DNA of 64,000 nucleotides from JAPUEK01 sp963815355 (GTDB lineage Bacteria > Pseudomonadota > Alphaproteobacteria > Rhodobacterales > Rhodobacteraceae), in assembly GCA_963815355.1 (NCBI GenBank), contig CAWFGJ010000011.1, forward strand, positions 124,001 through 188,000, written 5' to 3'. The notes under the pieces were generated by a model, which saw only the letters and a program-made list of their open reading frames with translations, was not told the origin of the DNA and did not search any database. How positions within the stretch are numbered: position 1 is the stretch's first letter; every line of letters begins with the position of its first letter. Made by a program: the position numbers and the translations under genes. Positions 35,951 to 43,680 of the stretch are shown in pieces.

Positions 35951-36091
35951 TGCCTCAGATCCCGGTGATTCCGTCAGGGCGCTTAAGATCAGCCACCGCC
36001 CCCCTCCGAGTCAACCGCCGCCTCCCCGATCTGGCGGCCACAGACGGCTTATCCCCAATATCTTGAGATCTTGGCACCGAATCCTACCCGC

Positions 36092-36164
36092 GAACGCTCC
36101 GCGGGGAGTATTTGGGCCAAGATGAAAGCCCATTTTCTGTCCTTAAATATCCCCGCCGGAGGCT
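36092..36164. repeat. 73-bp intergenic repeat, copy 2
   Basis: Sits between the smc start and the stop of the winged-helix gene. Its core matches copy 1 base for base and the 3' arm ends CCGGAGGCTCC. Confidence 0.85.
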
Positions 36165-36186
36165 CCGACGCTGGTAAGGGGCACCG

Positions 36187-36891
36187 TCAGATCATCTTGA
36201 GCGTGTCTTTCCCCACCGCCAGCATATAGCCGCGCCGGGCGATGGTCTTGACCAGCAATTCGCTGACCAACTGGTTGCCCAAGGCGTCGCGCAGGCGTTT
36301 GACGCGGGTGGCGCCGGCGGCCTCGTCGCAGTCGGCCTCGTTGCGGCCCGAAATCACCGATTCGATCTGCGCGCCAGTCAGCACTTCGTCATCCATCCGC
36401 GCCTCGGCCAGCACCGACAGTGTCTCGATCGCCGCTTCGGTCAGGGCAAATTCCATATCGTTGATATAGACCGCCCGCGCCTCACGGCTGATCAGCATCG
36501 ACGACACCTGAATCCCCGACCGCTGGATCGCGGAAATCCGGCGGTTCAGCGCAATGATGGTGACCAGAAACACCAAGGCGGCGACCAGCAGCGCCGTCGA
36601 AAAGACCAGCAGCACAAAGATCACCGACCGATAGCTTTGAAGCACTTCGTCAAAGGACGTGCCGGACTGCGCGAGGATTTCCAGCAGCTTGATTTCGGCA
36701 GCCGCGGTCAGATCGTTGTTTTCAACAAACAACCGTTCCACCCGCGCGTTAAAGGCATTGGCATCAGGAAGGTTCAGGAACAGGAACACCGCCGCCCCGA
36801 ACAGGATCAGCACGATGGCCGCGATCCCGCCCGCAACCACCCGGTTGCCGGCGCGCAGGCTGTCAGTAGCGGAGGAAGTAGGCTCCTGCAC
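36187..36891 (-). CDS. Membrane-anchored winged-helix (OmpR/ToxR-type) regulator-like protein
   Basis: A 234-residue protein with two membrane helices (about residues 18-40 and 90-115) flanking a periplasmic loop of about 50 residues. The cytoplasmic C-terminal domain has the look of an OmpR/PhoB winged helix: FALTEAAIETLSVLAEA, then a recognition helix with GATRVKRLRDALG and a wing ending IARRGYMLAV. ToxR/CadC proteins carry this domain at the N-terminus, so here the order is reversed. I chose the GTG at 36891 (AAGGA nearby) over a TTG at 36909. It overlaps the upstream small exported gene by 29 bases. Targets unknown. Confidence 0.72.
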   Translation of the reverse strand: MQEPTSSATDSLRAGNRVVAGGIAAIVLILFGAAVFLFLNLPDANAFNARVERLFVENNDLTAAAEIKLLEILAQSGTSFDEVLQSYRSVIFVLLVFSTALLVAALVFLVTIIALNRRISAIQRSGIQVSSMLISREARAVYINDMEFALTEAAIETLSVLAEARMDDEVLTGAQIESVISGRNEADCDEAAGATRVKRLRDALGNQLVSELLVKTIARRGYMLAVGKDTLKMI

Positions 36892-37147
36892 TGTCTTTCC
36901 TTTCCTCAAGACCTTCGGCTCCGAAGGTGGACAGAACGTTCAGCAAGGTCCAGCCATCCGCGGCCAGACGAGGGGTCAGCTCCGCCGCTGCCGCCTTGGG
37001 CGAACAACTGGCATCCGATACCTGCGCCACTCCGTAGTGCAGGCGCAAGGGGCTGTCCTGCTTGGCCTTGTAATCGGCGTAGCAGTCAGCGGCGGCAGGC
37101 AAAGCCGTCAGAAGGCTGAGCAGCACCGCCAGGCTTAGGCGTGTCAT
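36863..37147 (-). CDS. Small exported protein of unknown function
   Basis: A 94-residue protein starting MTRLSLAVLLSLLTALPAAADC, a clear Sec signal with cleavage near AAA-D, leaving about 73 mature residues. The mature part has two Cys (residues about 22 and 48) that could form a disulfide, and a predicted mixed fold (LHYGVAQVS, GWTLLNVLSTFG). GGAGAGCC lies before the ATG. It overlaps the membrane-bound winged-helix gene downstream by 29 bases, suggesting they are translated together and that it might be sensed by, or protect, the regulator. No family recognised. Confidence 0.68.
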   Translation of the reverse strand: MTRLSLAVLLSLLTALPAAADCYADYKAKQDSPLRLHYGVAQVSDASCSPKAAAAELTPRLAADGWTLLNVLSTFGAEGLEERKDSAGAYFLRY

Positions 37148-37394
37148 GGTTGGCTCTCCGTGAATAGGCCGACGCAAGAGACGGCAAAACAAGGTGTCAT
37201 CCTGCGCGGTGTGTCGCGGATATTCAATAACCAAGGCCCAAGGGACGTGGGCAGGGGCCTGCTATGTCATAACACGCGCGCGTTATTGCTTGTCTGGCAG
37301 CGCGTGGCCGAGGCTGAACCCATCACGTCCAACAGCCCCTGCCGCCGTGCCTTACCGCACCCCGGCAGCCCCCCGCAAAAAAGAGGTTCCGCCA

Positions 37395-38027
37395 ATGACC
37401 CGCACCCAGATCCCTTCCGAGACGCTTGCAGAAACCTTGCTTTCGGACCGCCCCCGCCGCGCCAAGCCCTTGGTGAACGCCGCGCCGAGCGCCCGCGTCC
37501 CGTCCCGCGCCCAAACCCGTGACGGCTCCGGCGCGATCCGCAAACTGATGACCGGGCTGACCGCCGCCGCCCTTGCGCTGACCCTGCTGGCCGCCGCCGC
37601 CGTGCCGGCCCGGGCTGACCGGGCGAGCGACAATCTGGCCAAGGCACTGGCCGCAGCGCTGGTGATCGGCGCCATCGTCAATGGCATCGACAACAACAAT
37701 GACCGCGTTGAGGTCCGCGACCGTGGCCAGAACGACGGCTGGGACAATGGCCGCGATCAAGATTGGCAGAATCGGGATTGGCGCGATGGCCGGGGCCATT
37801 CCCACAAATACGGGCGCCAGCCGCGCGTGCCGCAGGCCTGCGCCTTTCGCCTGAAGGGCAAGCACAGCCGTTCGGCGCTTGTCTATTCCGAGCGGTGCCT
37901 GCGCCAACAGGGCTTTACCTACCGCCTGCCCGATTGCGGCCACAGCCTGCGTGTGCAGGGCAAGCGTGACCGCGTTTACTCCGAACAATGCCTGATCGGC
38001 GCGGGCTTCTCGCTGGGCCGCCGCTGA
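37395..38027 (+). CDS. Exported or membrane hypothetical protein with a duplicated Cys motif
   Basis: A 210-residue protein. A long basic N-terminal stretch precedes a hydrophobic segment (about residues 54-75, ALALTLLAAAAVPARA). A second hydrophobic Ala-rich segment LAAALVIGAIVNGI follows, then a low-complexity Asp/Asn/Gly/Arg/Trp region (NDGWDNGRDQDWQNRDWRD) and a C-terminal domain with two similar units: VYSERCLRQQGF and VYSEQCLIGAGF, each with an upstream Cys. AAGAGG precedes the ATG. It is divergent from the small exported gene, 247 bases apart. Function unknown. Confidence 0.72.
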   Translation: MTRTQIPSETLAETLLSDRPRRAKPLVNAAPSARVPSRAQTRDGSGAIRKLMTGLTAAALALTLLAAAAVPARADRASDNLAKALAAALVIGAIVNGIDNNNDRVEVRDRGQNDGWDNGRDQDWQNRDWRDGRGHSHKYGRQPRVPQACAFRLKGKHSRSALVYSERCLRQQGFTYRLPDCGHSLRVQGKRDRVYSEQCLIGAGFSLGRR

Positions 38028-38071
38028 TCCACAGGTCCCCCCGCGCCGGTGCCATACCCGGCCGGGTCCTT

Positions 38072-38109
38072 GGGGGTGGAGGGGTGAGCAGCCTCCACCC
38101 CCGTTTTTT
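38072..38109 (+). terminator. Rho-independent terminator
   Basis: An 11-bp stem GGGGGTGGAGG with CCTCCACCCCC, a 9-base loop and six T. It ends the transcript of the gene before rnhB. Confidence 0.9.
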
Positions 38110-38151
38110 ACCCCCCTTCTTTTCCGCCGCCCTTTCGGGCAAAATCCTGCG

Positions 38152-38793
38152 ATGGCCACGAACCCCCCCGATTTCAGCTTTGAAAGCGCCGCCCTTGACC
38201 GTGGCATCCCACTTGTCTGCGGCGTGGATGAGGTGGGTCGTGGTCCGCTCGCCGGGCCCGTAACCGCCGCCGCCGTGATCCTTGATCCCACGCAAATCCC
38301 CCCCGGCCTTGGCGATTCAAAGCAACTGACGTTCGCGAAGCGTGAATGGCTTTATCCGCAGATCCTTGCGCTTGCCCGCGTCAGCGTCGCCCATGCCAGC
38401 GTCGAAGAGATAGACGACCTGAACATCCTGCGCGCCAGCCATCTGGCGATGGAACGCGCCGTGGCGGGCCTTGGCACCGAGGCCCCGGCCTACTGCCTCA
38501 TCGACGGCAATCTGATTCCCGCCGGGCTGAAGGGCCGGGCCGAAGCCATTGTCAAAGGCGATGCGCGCAGCCTGTCGATTGCGGCAGCGTCGATCGTGGC
38601 CAAAGTGGTGCGCGATCGGATCATGGTGGATTTGGCGCAACAGCACCCCGGCTATGGCTGGGAATCGAACGCCGGTTACCCGACAAAAACCCACCTTCAG
38701 GCGCTCCTAAATCTTGGTGTAACCCCTTGGCATAGACGTTCCTTCAAACCCGTCCACAATATCTTGTATCAAGAAGTTTCTGTAACCCCTTGA
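38152..38793 (+). CDS. rnhB: Ribonuclease HII
   Basis: A 213-residue enzyme that cleaves RNA in RNA-DNA hybrids and removes single ribonucleotides from DNA. The motif GVDEVGRGPLAG has catalytic Asp26 and Glu27; later motifs are IDGN and the GDARSLSIAAASIVAKVVRD helix, and YPTKTHL. Its C-terminus is followed by 86 bases holding GANTC and DnaA-box motifs before ccrM. Confidence 0.95.
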   Translation: MATNPPDFSFESAALDRGIPLVCGVDEVGRGPLAGPVTAAAVILDPTQIPPGLGDSKQLTFAKREWLYPQILALARVSVAHASVEEIDDLNILRASHLAMERAVAGLGTEAPAYCLIDGNLIPAGLKGRAEAIVKGDARSLSIAAASIVAKVVRDRIMVDLAQQHPGYGWESNAGYPTKTHLQALLNLGVTPWHRRSFKPVHNILYQEVSVTP

Positions 38794-38912
38794 TTCAATA
38801 AAGAATTTGACGATCGCCTTCCTGTGACTCATCCTGTGGATAACTAACGACGGCTAAACGTCGAGGGCAGAGGCACAGCATGGCGACTAAGATGAAAGCG
38901 GAGGGCGGACTC
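38792..38912 (+). promoter_or_regulatory. ccrM upstream region: GANTC sites and an exact DnaA-box 9-mer
   Basis: Three GANTC sites (38792, 38826, 38908) surround the ccrM start at 38880, two of them upstream. TGTGGATAA at 38835-38843 is the exact reverse complement of the DnaA-box consensus TTATCCACA. In Caulobacter, GANTC sites in the ccrM leader make its transcription depend on methylation state. Here the same kind of control, possibly with DnaA, is suggested by sequence only. Confidence 0.55.
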
Positions 38913-40004
38913 CTTCCGCTCAACCAGATACTTGACGGCGATTGCATCGAACGGATGAACAGCCTGCCTGCGGGCTCTGTTGATCTGATCTTTGCGGACC
39001 CCCCCTATAACCTGCAACTGAAGGGCGACCTGCACAGGCCCGACAATTCCAAGGTCGATGCGGTGGATGACCACTGGGACCAGTTCGCCAGCTTTGCCGC
39101 CTATGACCGGTTCACCCGGGACTGGCTGGCGGCCGCCAAGCGTCTGTTGAAGCCCAACGGGGCCATCTGGGTCATCGGCAGCTACCACAACATCTTCCGC
39201 GTCGGCGCAGCATTGCAAGATCAGGGCTACTGGATGCTCAACGACGTGATCTGGCGCAAATCAAACCCGATGCCGAACTTTCGCGGCAAGCGGCTGACCA
39301 ACGCGCATGAAACGCTGATCTGGGCGTCCCGCGATGAAAACTCCAAATACACCTTCAACTACGAAGCGTTGAAAGAGCTGAACGACGGCGTGCAGATGCG
39401 GTCTGACTGGGTGCTGCCGATCTGCACCGGCCATGAACGCCTGAAGGATGAAATGGGCGACAAGGCCCACCCCACGCAAAAACCCGAAAGCCTGCTGCAC
39501 CGCGTTATTCTGGCCACCACGAACACCGGCGATGTGGTGCTGGACCCGTTCTTTGGCACCGGAACCACCGGGGCCGTGGCCAAGATGCTGGGCCGCGATT
39601 TCATCGGGATTGAGCGGGAAGAGGCCTACCGCCGCGCCGCCCAAGCCCGCATCGACCGCGTGCGCCGCTTTGACGCCTCGGCACTGGAAATCACCGGTTC
39701 CAAACGGTCCGAACCCCGCGTGCCTTTTGGTCAGGTGGTGGAACGCGGCATGCTGCGCCCGGGGGAAGAGCTGTTCTCGGTCGGCAACCGTTTCATGGCC
39801 AAAGTGCGCGCCGATGGCACGCTGATTGGCAATGACGTAAAAGGGTCAATCCATCAGGTCGGCGCGGCGCTGGAAGGCGCGCCTTCCTGCAACGGCTGGA
39901 CCTACTGGCACTTCAAGCGCGACGGCAAGATGGTGTCCATCGACATCCTGCGCCAACAGATCCGCGCCGAGATGGAGGCCGATCAGGGTCGCCGCCCGCA
40001 CTGA
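38880..40004 (+). CDS. ccrM: Cell-cycle-regulated adenine DNA methyltransferase CcrM (GANTC)
   Basis: A 374-residue beta-class N6-adenine methyltransferase. DPPY is at residues 40-43 (motif IV), and the SAM motif DPFFGTGTTGAV starts at residue 222. The C-terminal region from about 275 is the RAMA-type DNA-binding extension typical of CcrM (RVPFGQVVERGMLRPGE). It methylates GANTC after replication and thereby links the cell cycle to gene expression in Alphaproteobacteria. A ribosome site (AGAGG) lies 6 bases before the ATG. Confidence 0.95.
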   Translation: MATKMKAEGGLLPLNQILDGDCIERMNSLPAGSVDLIFADPPYNLQLKGDLHRPDNSKVDAVDDHWDQFASFAAYDRFTRDWLAAAKRLLKPNGAIWVIGSYHNIFRVGAALQDQGYWMLNDVIWRKSNPMPNFRGKRLTNAHETLIWASRDENSKYTFNYEALKELNDGVQMRSDWVLPICTGHERLKDEMGDKAHPTQKPESLLHRVILATTNTGDVVLDPFFGTGTTGAVAKMLGRDFIGIEREEAYRRAAQARIDRVRRFDASALEITGSKRSEPRVPFGQVVERGMLRPGEELFSVGNRFMAKVRADGTLIGNDVKGSIHQVGAALEGAPSCNGWTYWHFKRDGKMVSIDILRQQIRAEMEADQGRRPH

Positions 40005-40025
40005 TCCCGGTGTCCAGCACGCCCG

Positions 40026-40055
40026 GGCCCGCCAAACTTGGGCCCGCCAAACTTG
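40026..40055 (+). repeat. Perfect 15-bp tandem duplication
   Basis: GGCCCGCCAAACTTG occurs twice in a row, 22 bases after the ccrM stop. The spacer from 40005 to 40253 otherwise holds only a terminator and, I judge, no gene. Confidence 0.9.
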
Positions 40056-40165
40056 GGTCCGGCGATGACTGTCTCCACCCGCTTCACAAACACCGCGTGA
40101 GCGTGCCCTCCGGGCCGTCGCTCCGCCAATCCACGCCTGTGCCGCGGTCCGCCTGCGGCACAACT

Positions 40166-40198
40166 GCCCCGTCCTGCGCGTCAGGACGGGGCCTTTTC
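40166..40198 (+). terminator. Rho-independent terminator downstream of ccrM
   Basis: An 11-bp stem GCCCCGTCCTG with CAGGACGGGGC, a 5-base loop and CTTTT. It separates ccrM from the methyltransferase gene. Confidence 0.85.
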
Positions 40199-40253
40199 TC
40201 TTTGGCAAACGCCCCACCCGCGCTAGGCTCGCCGCAAAACGCCGGAGACCGCG

Positions 40254-41345
40254 ATGCACCCTGATACCCCGCTTATGGCCAAGGCCCGCGTCGCCGAGGC
40301 CGCGCTGCTGGACCGGGTGCAGGCCCTTGCCGCCCAGTTGGACCCGCCCTTTACCCCCGCCGCACGCCGCCGCATTACCGCGCGACTGGCGGATGTCGCC
40401 GTGGCGCTGACCGCGCTTGGCTACATCCGAACCCTGCATGTCCAAACCTTTCCCATGCAACACGGCACGCCCGAGACGTTGTTTTTCAACCGCTACAACC
40501 GGCTTTTCCCGCAATGGCACGGGCTTGTGGACAGCCTGCGCCTTTGGCTGCGCGCCAAGCCGGTGCCGCTCTATGAACCCGCCACCCCCGCACCCGTCAA
40601 AGCGTTGGAGCGGATGCTGGAAAACCTGCACCTTGCCCTGTCCCCGCAAACCCCCCAGCTTTTCCCCGGCTCGGGGCAGATGCACGGCGATATCCCCCTC
40701 GCGATGGGCGAATATCTGGCCCACATGCACGCCGCACGCCGCCTGCGCCGCGCAATGGCAGGGCCAGAACCGGACCGCTTTCTGGATGTGGGCTGTGGCG
40801 TCGGGCTCAAGGTGCTGGCGGCTGCCGAATATTTCGATCAGGCCGACGGGCTGGAACTTGACCCCGCCCTTGCCGCCGCCGCCCAAGACCTGCTGGCGCG
40901 GGTCCACAACGCGCATGGCGCGCTTAGTGCGGAACAAACGCCCTGGGCCATGTCCCACATCGGGCGCGCGGGCGCGGTGTTTTGCGCGGATGCGCTCCAG
41001 TTTGCCGACTATGGCCTTTATGACCTGATCTACGCCTACCGCCCCATCGCCGACGCCCGCCTGCGCCACGCGCTGGAAGACCGGATCGTGGCGCAGGCCA
41101 AGCCAGACTGCCTGCTGATCATGCCCTACCCAGAGTTTTACGACCGCGGCAGAGCGCTAGGTTGCCACAAGCTGAAGGGGCCGATCTACCTTCCGCCCAC
41201 GACAACCCTTGATCCCGCGCGCCTGTTGGAACGCGCGGGCAAGACCGGCATCTTCTTGCCCGACCCGCCCCCAGATGGCTACCGGGACGAAGGCTTTGTG
41301 GCCCCGCTGGACACCACCCTGCGCCGCTGGGGCCAGATCGGCTAG
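40254..41345 (+). CDS. SAM-dependent methyltransferase of unknown substrate
   Basis: A 363-residue protein: a helical N-terminal region of about 170 residues (with MHGDIPLAMGEYLAH before the fold), then a class I SAM domain with FLDVGCGVGLKVL at about residue 180 and acidic ELD end of beta-2. The later segment YDLIYAYRPIAD fits the motif IV position but lacks NPPY/DPPY, so a base methyltransferase is unlikely. The ATG at 40254 has CGGAGA upstream. Its last 4 bases overlap convergent alkB-like. Confidence 0.75.
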   Translation: MHPDTPLMAKARVAEAALLDRVQALAAQLDPPFTPAARRRITARLADVAVALTALGYIRTLHVQTFPMQHGTPETLFFNRYNRLFPQWHGLVDSLRLWLRAKPVPLYEPATPAPVKALERMLENLHLALSPQTPQLFPGSGQMHGDIPLAMGEYLAHMHAARRLRRAMAGPEPDRFLDVGCGVGLKVLAAAEYFDQADGLELDPALAAAAQDLLARVHNAHGALSAEQTPWAMSHIGRAGAVFCADALQFADYGLYDLIYAYRPIADARLRHALEDRIVAQAKPDCLLIMPYPEFYDRGRALGCHKLKGPIYLPPTTTLDPARLLERAGKTGIFLPDPPPDGYRDEGFVAPLDTTLRRWGQIG

Positions 41346-42493
41346 GCCGCAGCACCGCGTGGCATCGGGTTCAGCCCTTTGTTATAGGCATGCCAATCGG
41401 TGATGTCGGGGTAATGCTGGCGCCGCCATGCCCTGACCCGCTTGTTCATCACCCGCTTCCACAACGGCGGCACCATCGCCAGGGCCGTCATCACCGGATA
41501 GCCGTAGGGCAGTTGCGGCGCCTCATCGGCGGCATAGGTCTGCAGCAAGGGAAAGCGCCGATCCGGCTTGTAGTGGTGGTCCGAATGGCGCTCCAGATTG
41601 ATCAGCAGCCAGTTAGAGGCCCGATGCTCGGCGTTCCAACTGTGGCGCGGCAAGACATGCTCATAGCGCCCCTCGCCCAGATGCCGCCGGGTCAGCCCGT
41701 AGTGCTCAACGTAATTGACCAGTTCCAACTGCCAGATGGCCGAACCTGCCTGCACAAGGAACAACCCCACGCCCTGCCAACCGCCCAACCCCAGCGCCAA
41801 GGCAAGCATCCCCAGTTGCAACGCCCCATAGCGCCAGAACGGATTGCTGCGATGCCAGACCGGCAGCCCCCGACGCGCCAGCATTGCCGCCTCTGCCGCC
41901 CAGGCCGATTGCGGGCATTGCCGCAAAACCCGCGGGAAAAACCGATGGAAGCCCTCGTTATACCGCGCCGAAACCGGATCGCGCGGCGTGCCGACATACA
42001 AATGATGCACCCGCAAATGCTCGCTGCGGAAATGCCCGTACAGCACCATCGCCAGCAACAGATCGCCCAGCCACCGCTCTGCCACTGGCTTTTGGTGCAT
42101 CAACTCGTGGCTGTAGTTGATCCCGATGGTGCCAGACACCACCCCCATCCCAAAGAACAGCCCCAGCTTTTCCGCCAGCCCCAGATGCGCCGCCTGCGGC
42201 ACATACCAGATCATCCCGAAGAGCAGCACGACCTGAACCGGCACCCAGATCAGCGTGATCAGCCGATACCAGAACAGCCCGTCCTCGGGGGTGGCCGGGT
42301 CGGGGTTATCCGCGTTCAACCCCAGCGTCGCATCCAGAAGTGAAAACATACCCCAGGAATAAACCGGCAGCGCCAACACCCACCAGCCGCCCCACGCCGC
42401 CCCCAAAATCGCAACAGGCACCGTGCCCAGCGACAGCCAGAATGGCAAAGCGTTGCGCAACAAGCGAACTTCGGCTGCGGGGATCTGGGTCAT
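41342..42493 (-). CDS. AlkB-like membrane di-iron monooxygenase
   Basis: A 383-residue integral-membrane protein with about six hydrophobic segments and the histidine boxes of alkane hydroxylases and fatty acid desaturases: HELMH, then HLRVHHLYVG, NYVEHYGL and LERHSDHHYKP. The pattern HELMH/HXXXHH/NYXEHYGL is that of alkane 1-monooxygenase. Alkane hydroxylation needs rubredoxin, and no such gene is near. Chain length or other substrates cannot be told from sequence. It follows mutY on the same strand by 42 bases. Confidence 0.85.
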   Translation of the reverse strand: MTQIPAAEVRLLRNALPFWLSLGTVPVAILGAAWGGWWVLALPVYSWGMFSLLDATLGLNADNPDPATPEDGLFWYRLITLIWVPVQVVLLFGMIWYVPQAAHLGLAEKLGLFFGMGVVSGTIGINYSHELMHQKPVAERWLGDLLLAMVLYGHFRSEHLRVHHLYVGTPRDPVSARYNEGFHRFFPRVLRQCPQSAWAAEAAMLARRGLPVWHRSNPFWRYGALQLGMLALALGLGGWQGVGLFLVQAGSAIWQLELVNYVEHYGLTRRHLGEGRYEHVLPRHSWNAEHRASNWLLINLERHSDHHYKPDRRFPLLQTYAADEAPQLPYGYPVMTALAMVPPLWKRVMNKRVRAWRRQHYPDITDWHAYNKGLNPMPRGAAA

Positions 42494-42535
42494 CGGGGCC
42501 TCTTTTCGTCTACCTTAGCGCAATTCGCGCCCACC

Positions 42536-43597
42536 TCAACGCGGCGCTTTGGCGGCTTGTGCCAGATCATAAGCCTTACGCATCAGCGTCGGCAGATCCG
42601 ATGGCTGAAACGCCCCTTGCGCCAAAAACGCCCCCCGTGATGGCACCGCCTCGGTCCACGCCAAGCGCACCTGCAGAACAAGGTGGAAATGCGTGAATGT
42701 GTGACGAACCTCGCCCAAAACGTGCCATTCGGCGGCCAAAGGCGCGTCCCCGCCGCGGCCGTCCCAACCGTCGCCGGGAAAGCCCAGCATCCCGCCCAGC
42801 AAGCCGCGCTCTTCGCGCCGCTCCATCAGCACGGCACCGTCAGGGCGCAATGCGACCCAAACCACGCCTTCGCGCACCGGCTTGGCGGGCTTGGCCCGCT
42901 TGCGCGGCAATTCCGCCGCGATCCCCAAGGCCCGCGCCTCACATCCATCCGAGACCGGGCACAGCGCGCATACCGGATTGCGCGGCGTGCAGATCGTCGC
43001 CCCCAGATCCATCATCGCCTGCGCATAGTCACCGGGCCGCAAGGCCGGTGTCAGCTCCCCGGCAAGACGCCAAAGCATCGGTTTTGCGGTCGGCATAGGC
43101 TCTAACACCGCGAAAAGCCGTGCAACCACCCGCTCTACATTGCCATCAACCACCACCTCGGGCGCGTCATAGGCAATCGCCGCAATGGCTGCGGCGGTAT
43201 AGGGGCCGATCCCCGGCAGGGTCAGCAACCCGTCCCGCGTGGCCGGGAAAACCCCGCCATGATCGCGCATCACCGCCCGCGCGCAGGCCAAAAGGTTGCG
43301 AGCGCGGGCGTAATAGCCAAGCCCCGCCCATTCGGCCATGACCGCCGCGTCCTCGGCCCCGGCCAGATCCGCAACACTCGGCCAGCGTTCGGTAAAGCGG
43401 CGAAAATAGGCCCGTACCGCCGCCACCGTGGTTTGCTGCAACATCACCTCCGACAACCAGACCCGGTAAGGGTCTGGCCGCACCCCGGCCTGCTTCTGGT
43501 CCGGCGGCACCCGCCACGGCATGACCCGCGCCTGCGCGTCATACCACCGCAACAAGGGCGCACTGATCCTGTCTTTGCTCACATCCGCGTCACGCAA
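42536..43597 (-). CDS. mutY: Adenine DNA glycosylase
   Basis: A 353-residue protein. HhH-GPD fold with SEVMLQQTTVAAVRAY, LPGIGPYTAAAIAAIAYD and the catalytic Asp in the following VVDGNV segment, then the 4Fe-4S ligands CTPRNPVCALCPVSDGC. The C-terminal half is a NUDIX-like domain that reads 8-oxoguanine. MutY removes A paired with 8-oxoG. It begins with TTG at 43597 (AAAGGA is 6 bases upstream); a GTG at 43582 is an alternative. It is divergent from the DciA-like gene. Confidence 0.95.
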   Translation of the reverse strand: MRDADVSKDRISAPLLRWYDAQARVMPWRVPPDQKQAGVRPDPYRVWLSEVMLQQTTVAAVRAYFRRFTERWPSVADLAGAEDAAVMAEWAGLGYYARARNLLACARAVMRDHGGVFPATRDGLLTLPGIGPYTAAAIAAIAYDAPEVVVDGNVERVVARLFAVLEPMPTAKPMLWRLAGELTPALRPGDYAQAMMDLGATICTPRNPVCALCPVSDGCEARALGIAAELPRKRAKPAKPVREGVVWVALRPDGAVLMERREERGLLGGMLGFPGDGWDGRGGDAPLAAEWHVLGEVRHTFTHFHLVLQVRLAWTEAVPSRGAFLAQGAFQPSDLPTLMRKAYDLAQAAKAPR

Positions 43598-43680
43598 TCT
43601 TTATCCTTTCAGGCATGGCAAAGCACTGGCCCCGACCCGCCCCTGCGCGGTAGGATAGCGTAACAACAGATCAGGACCAG

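Noticed and set aside
36049..36057. TTATCCCCA near smc as a replication origin signal
   Set aside because: A single 8 of 9 match to a DnaA box, with no cluster of boxes, AT-rich unwinding element or origin genes nearby.
38841..38862. CtrA-like TAA-N-TAA motif upstream of ccrM
   Set aside because: Only half-sites with wrong spacing (CTAA-N6-CTAA) are seen, not the TTAA-N7-TTAA consensus, so I do not call it.
40010..40264. An 84-codon frame after ccrM
   Set aside because: It has no ribosome site, is built of the 15-bp tandem repeat and a terminator hairpin, and overlaps the start of the next methyltransferase gene; no protein-like character.
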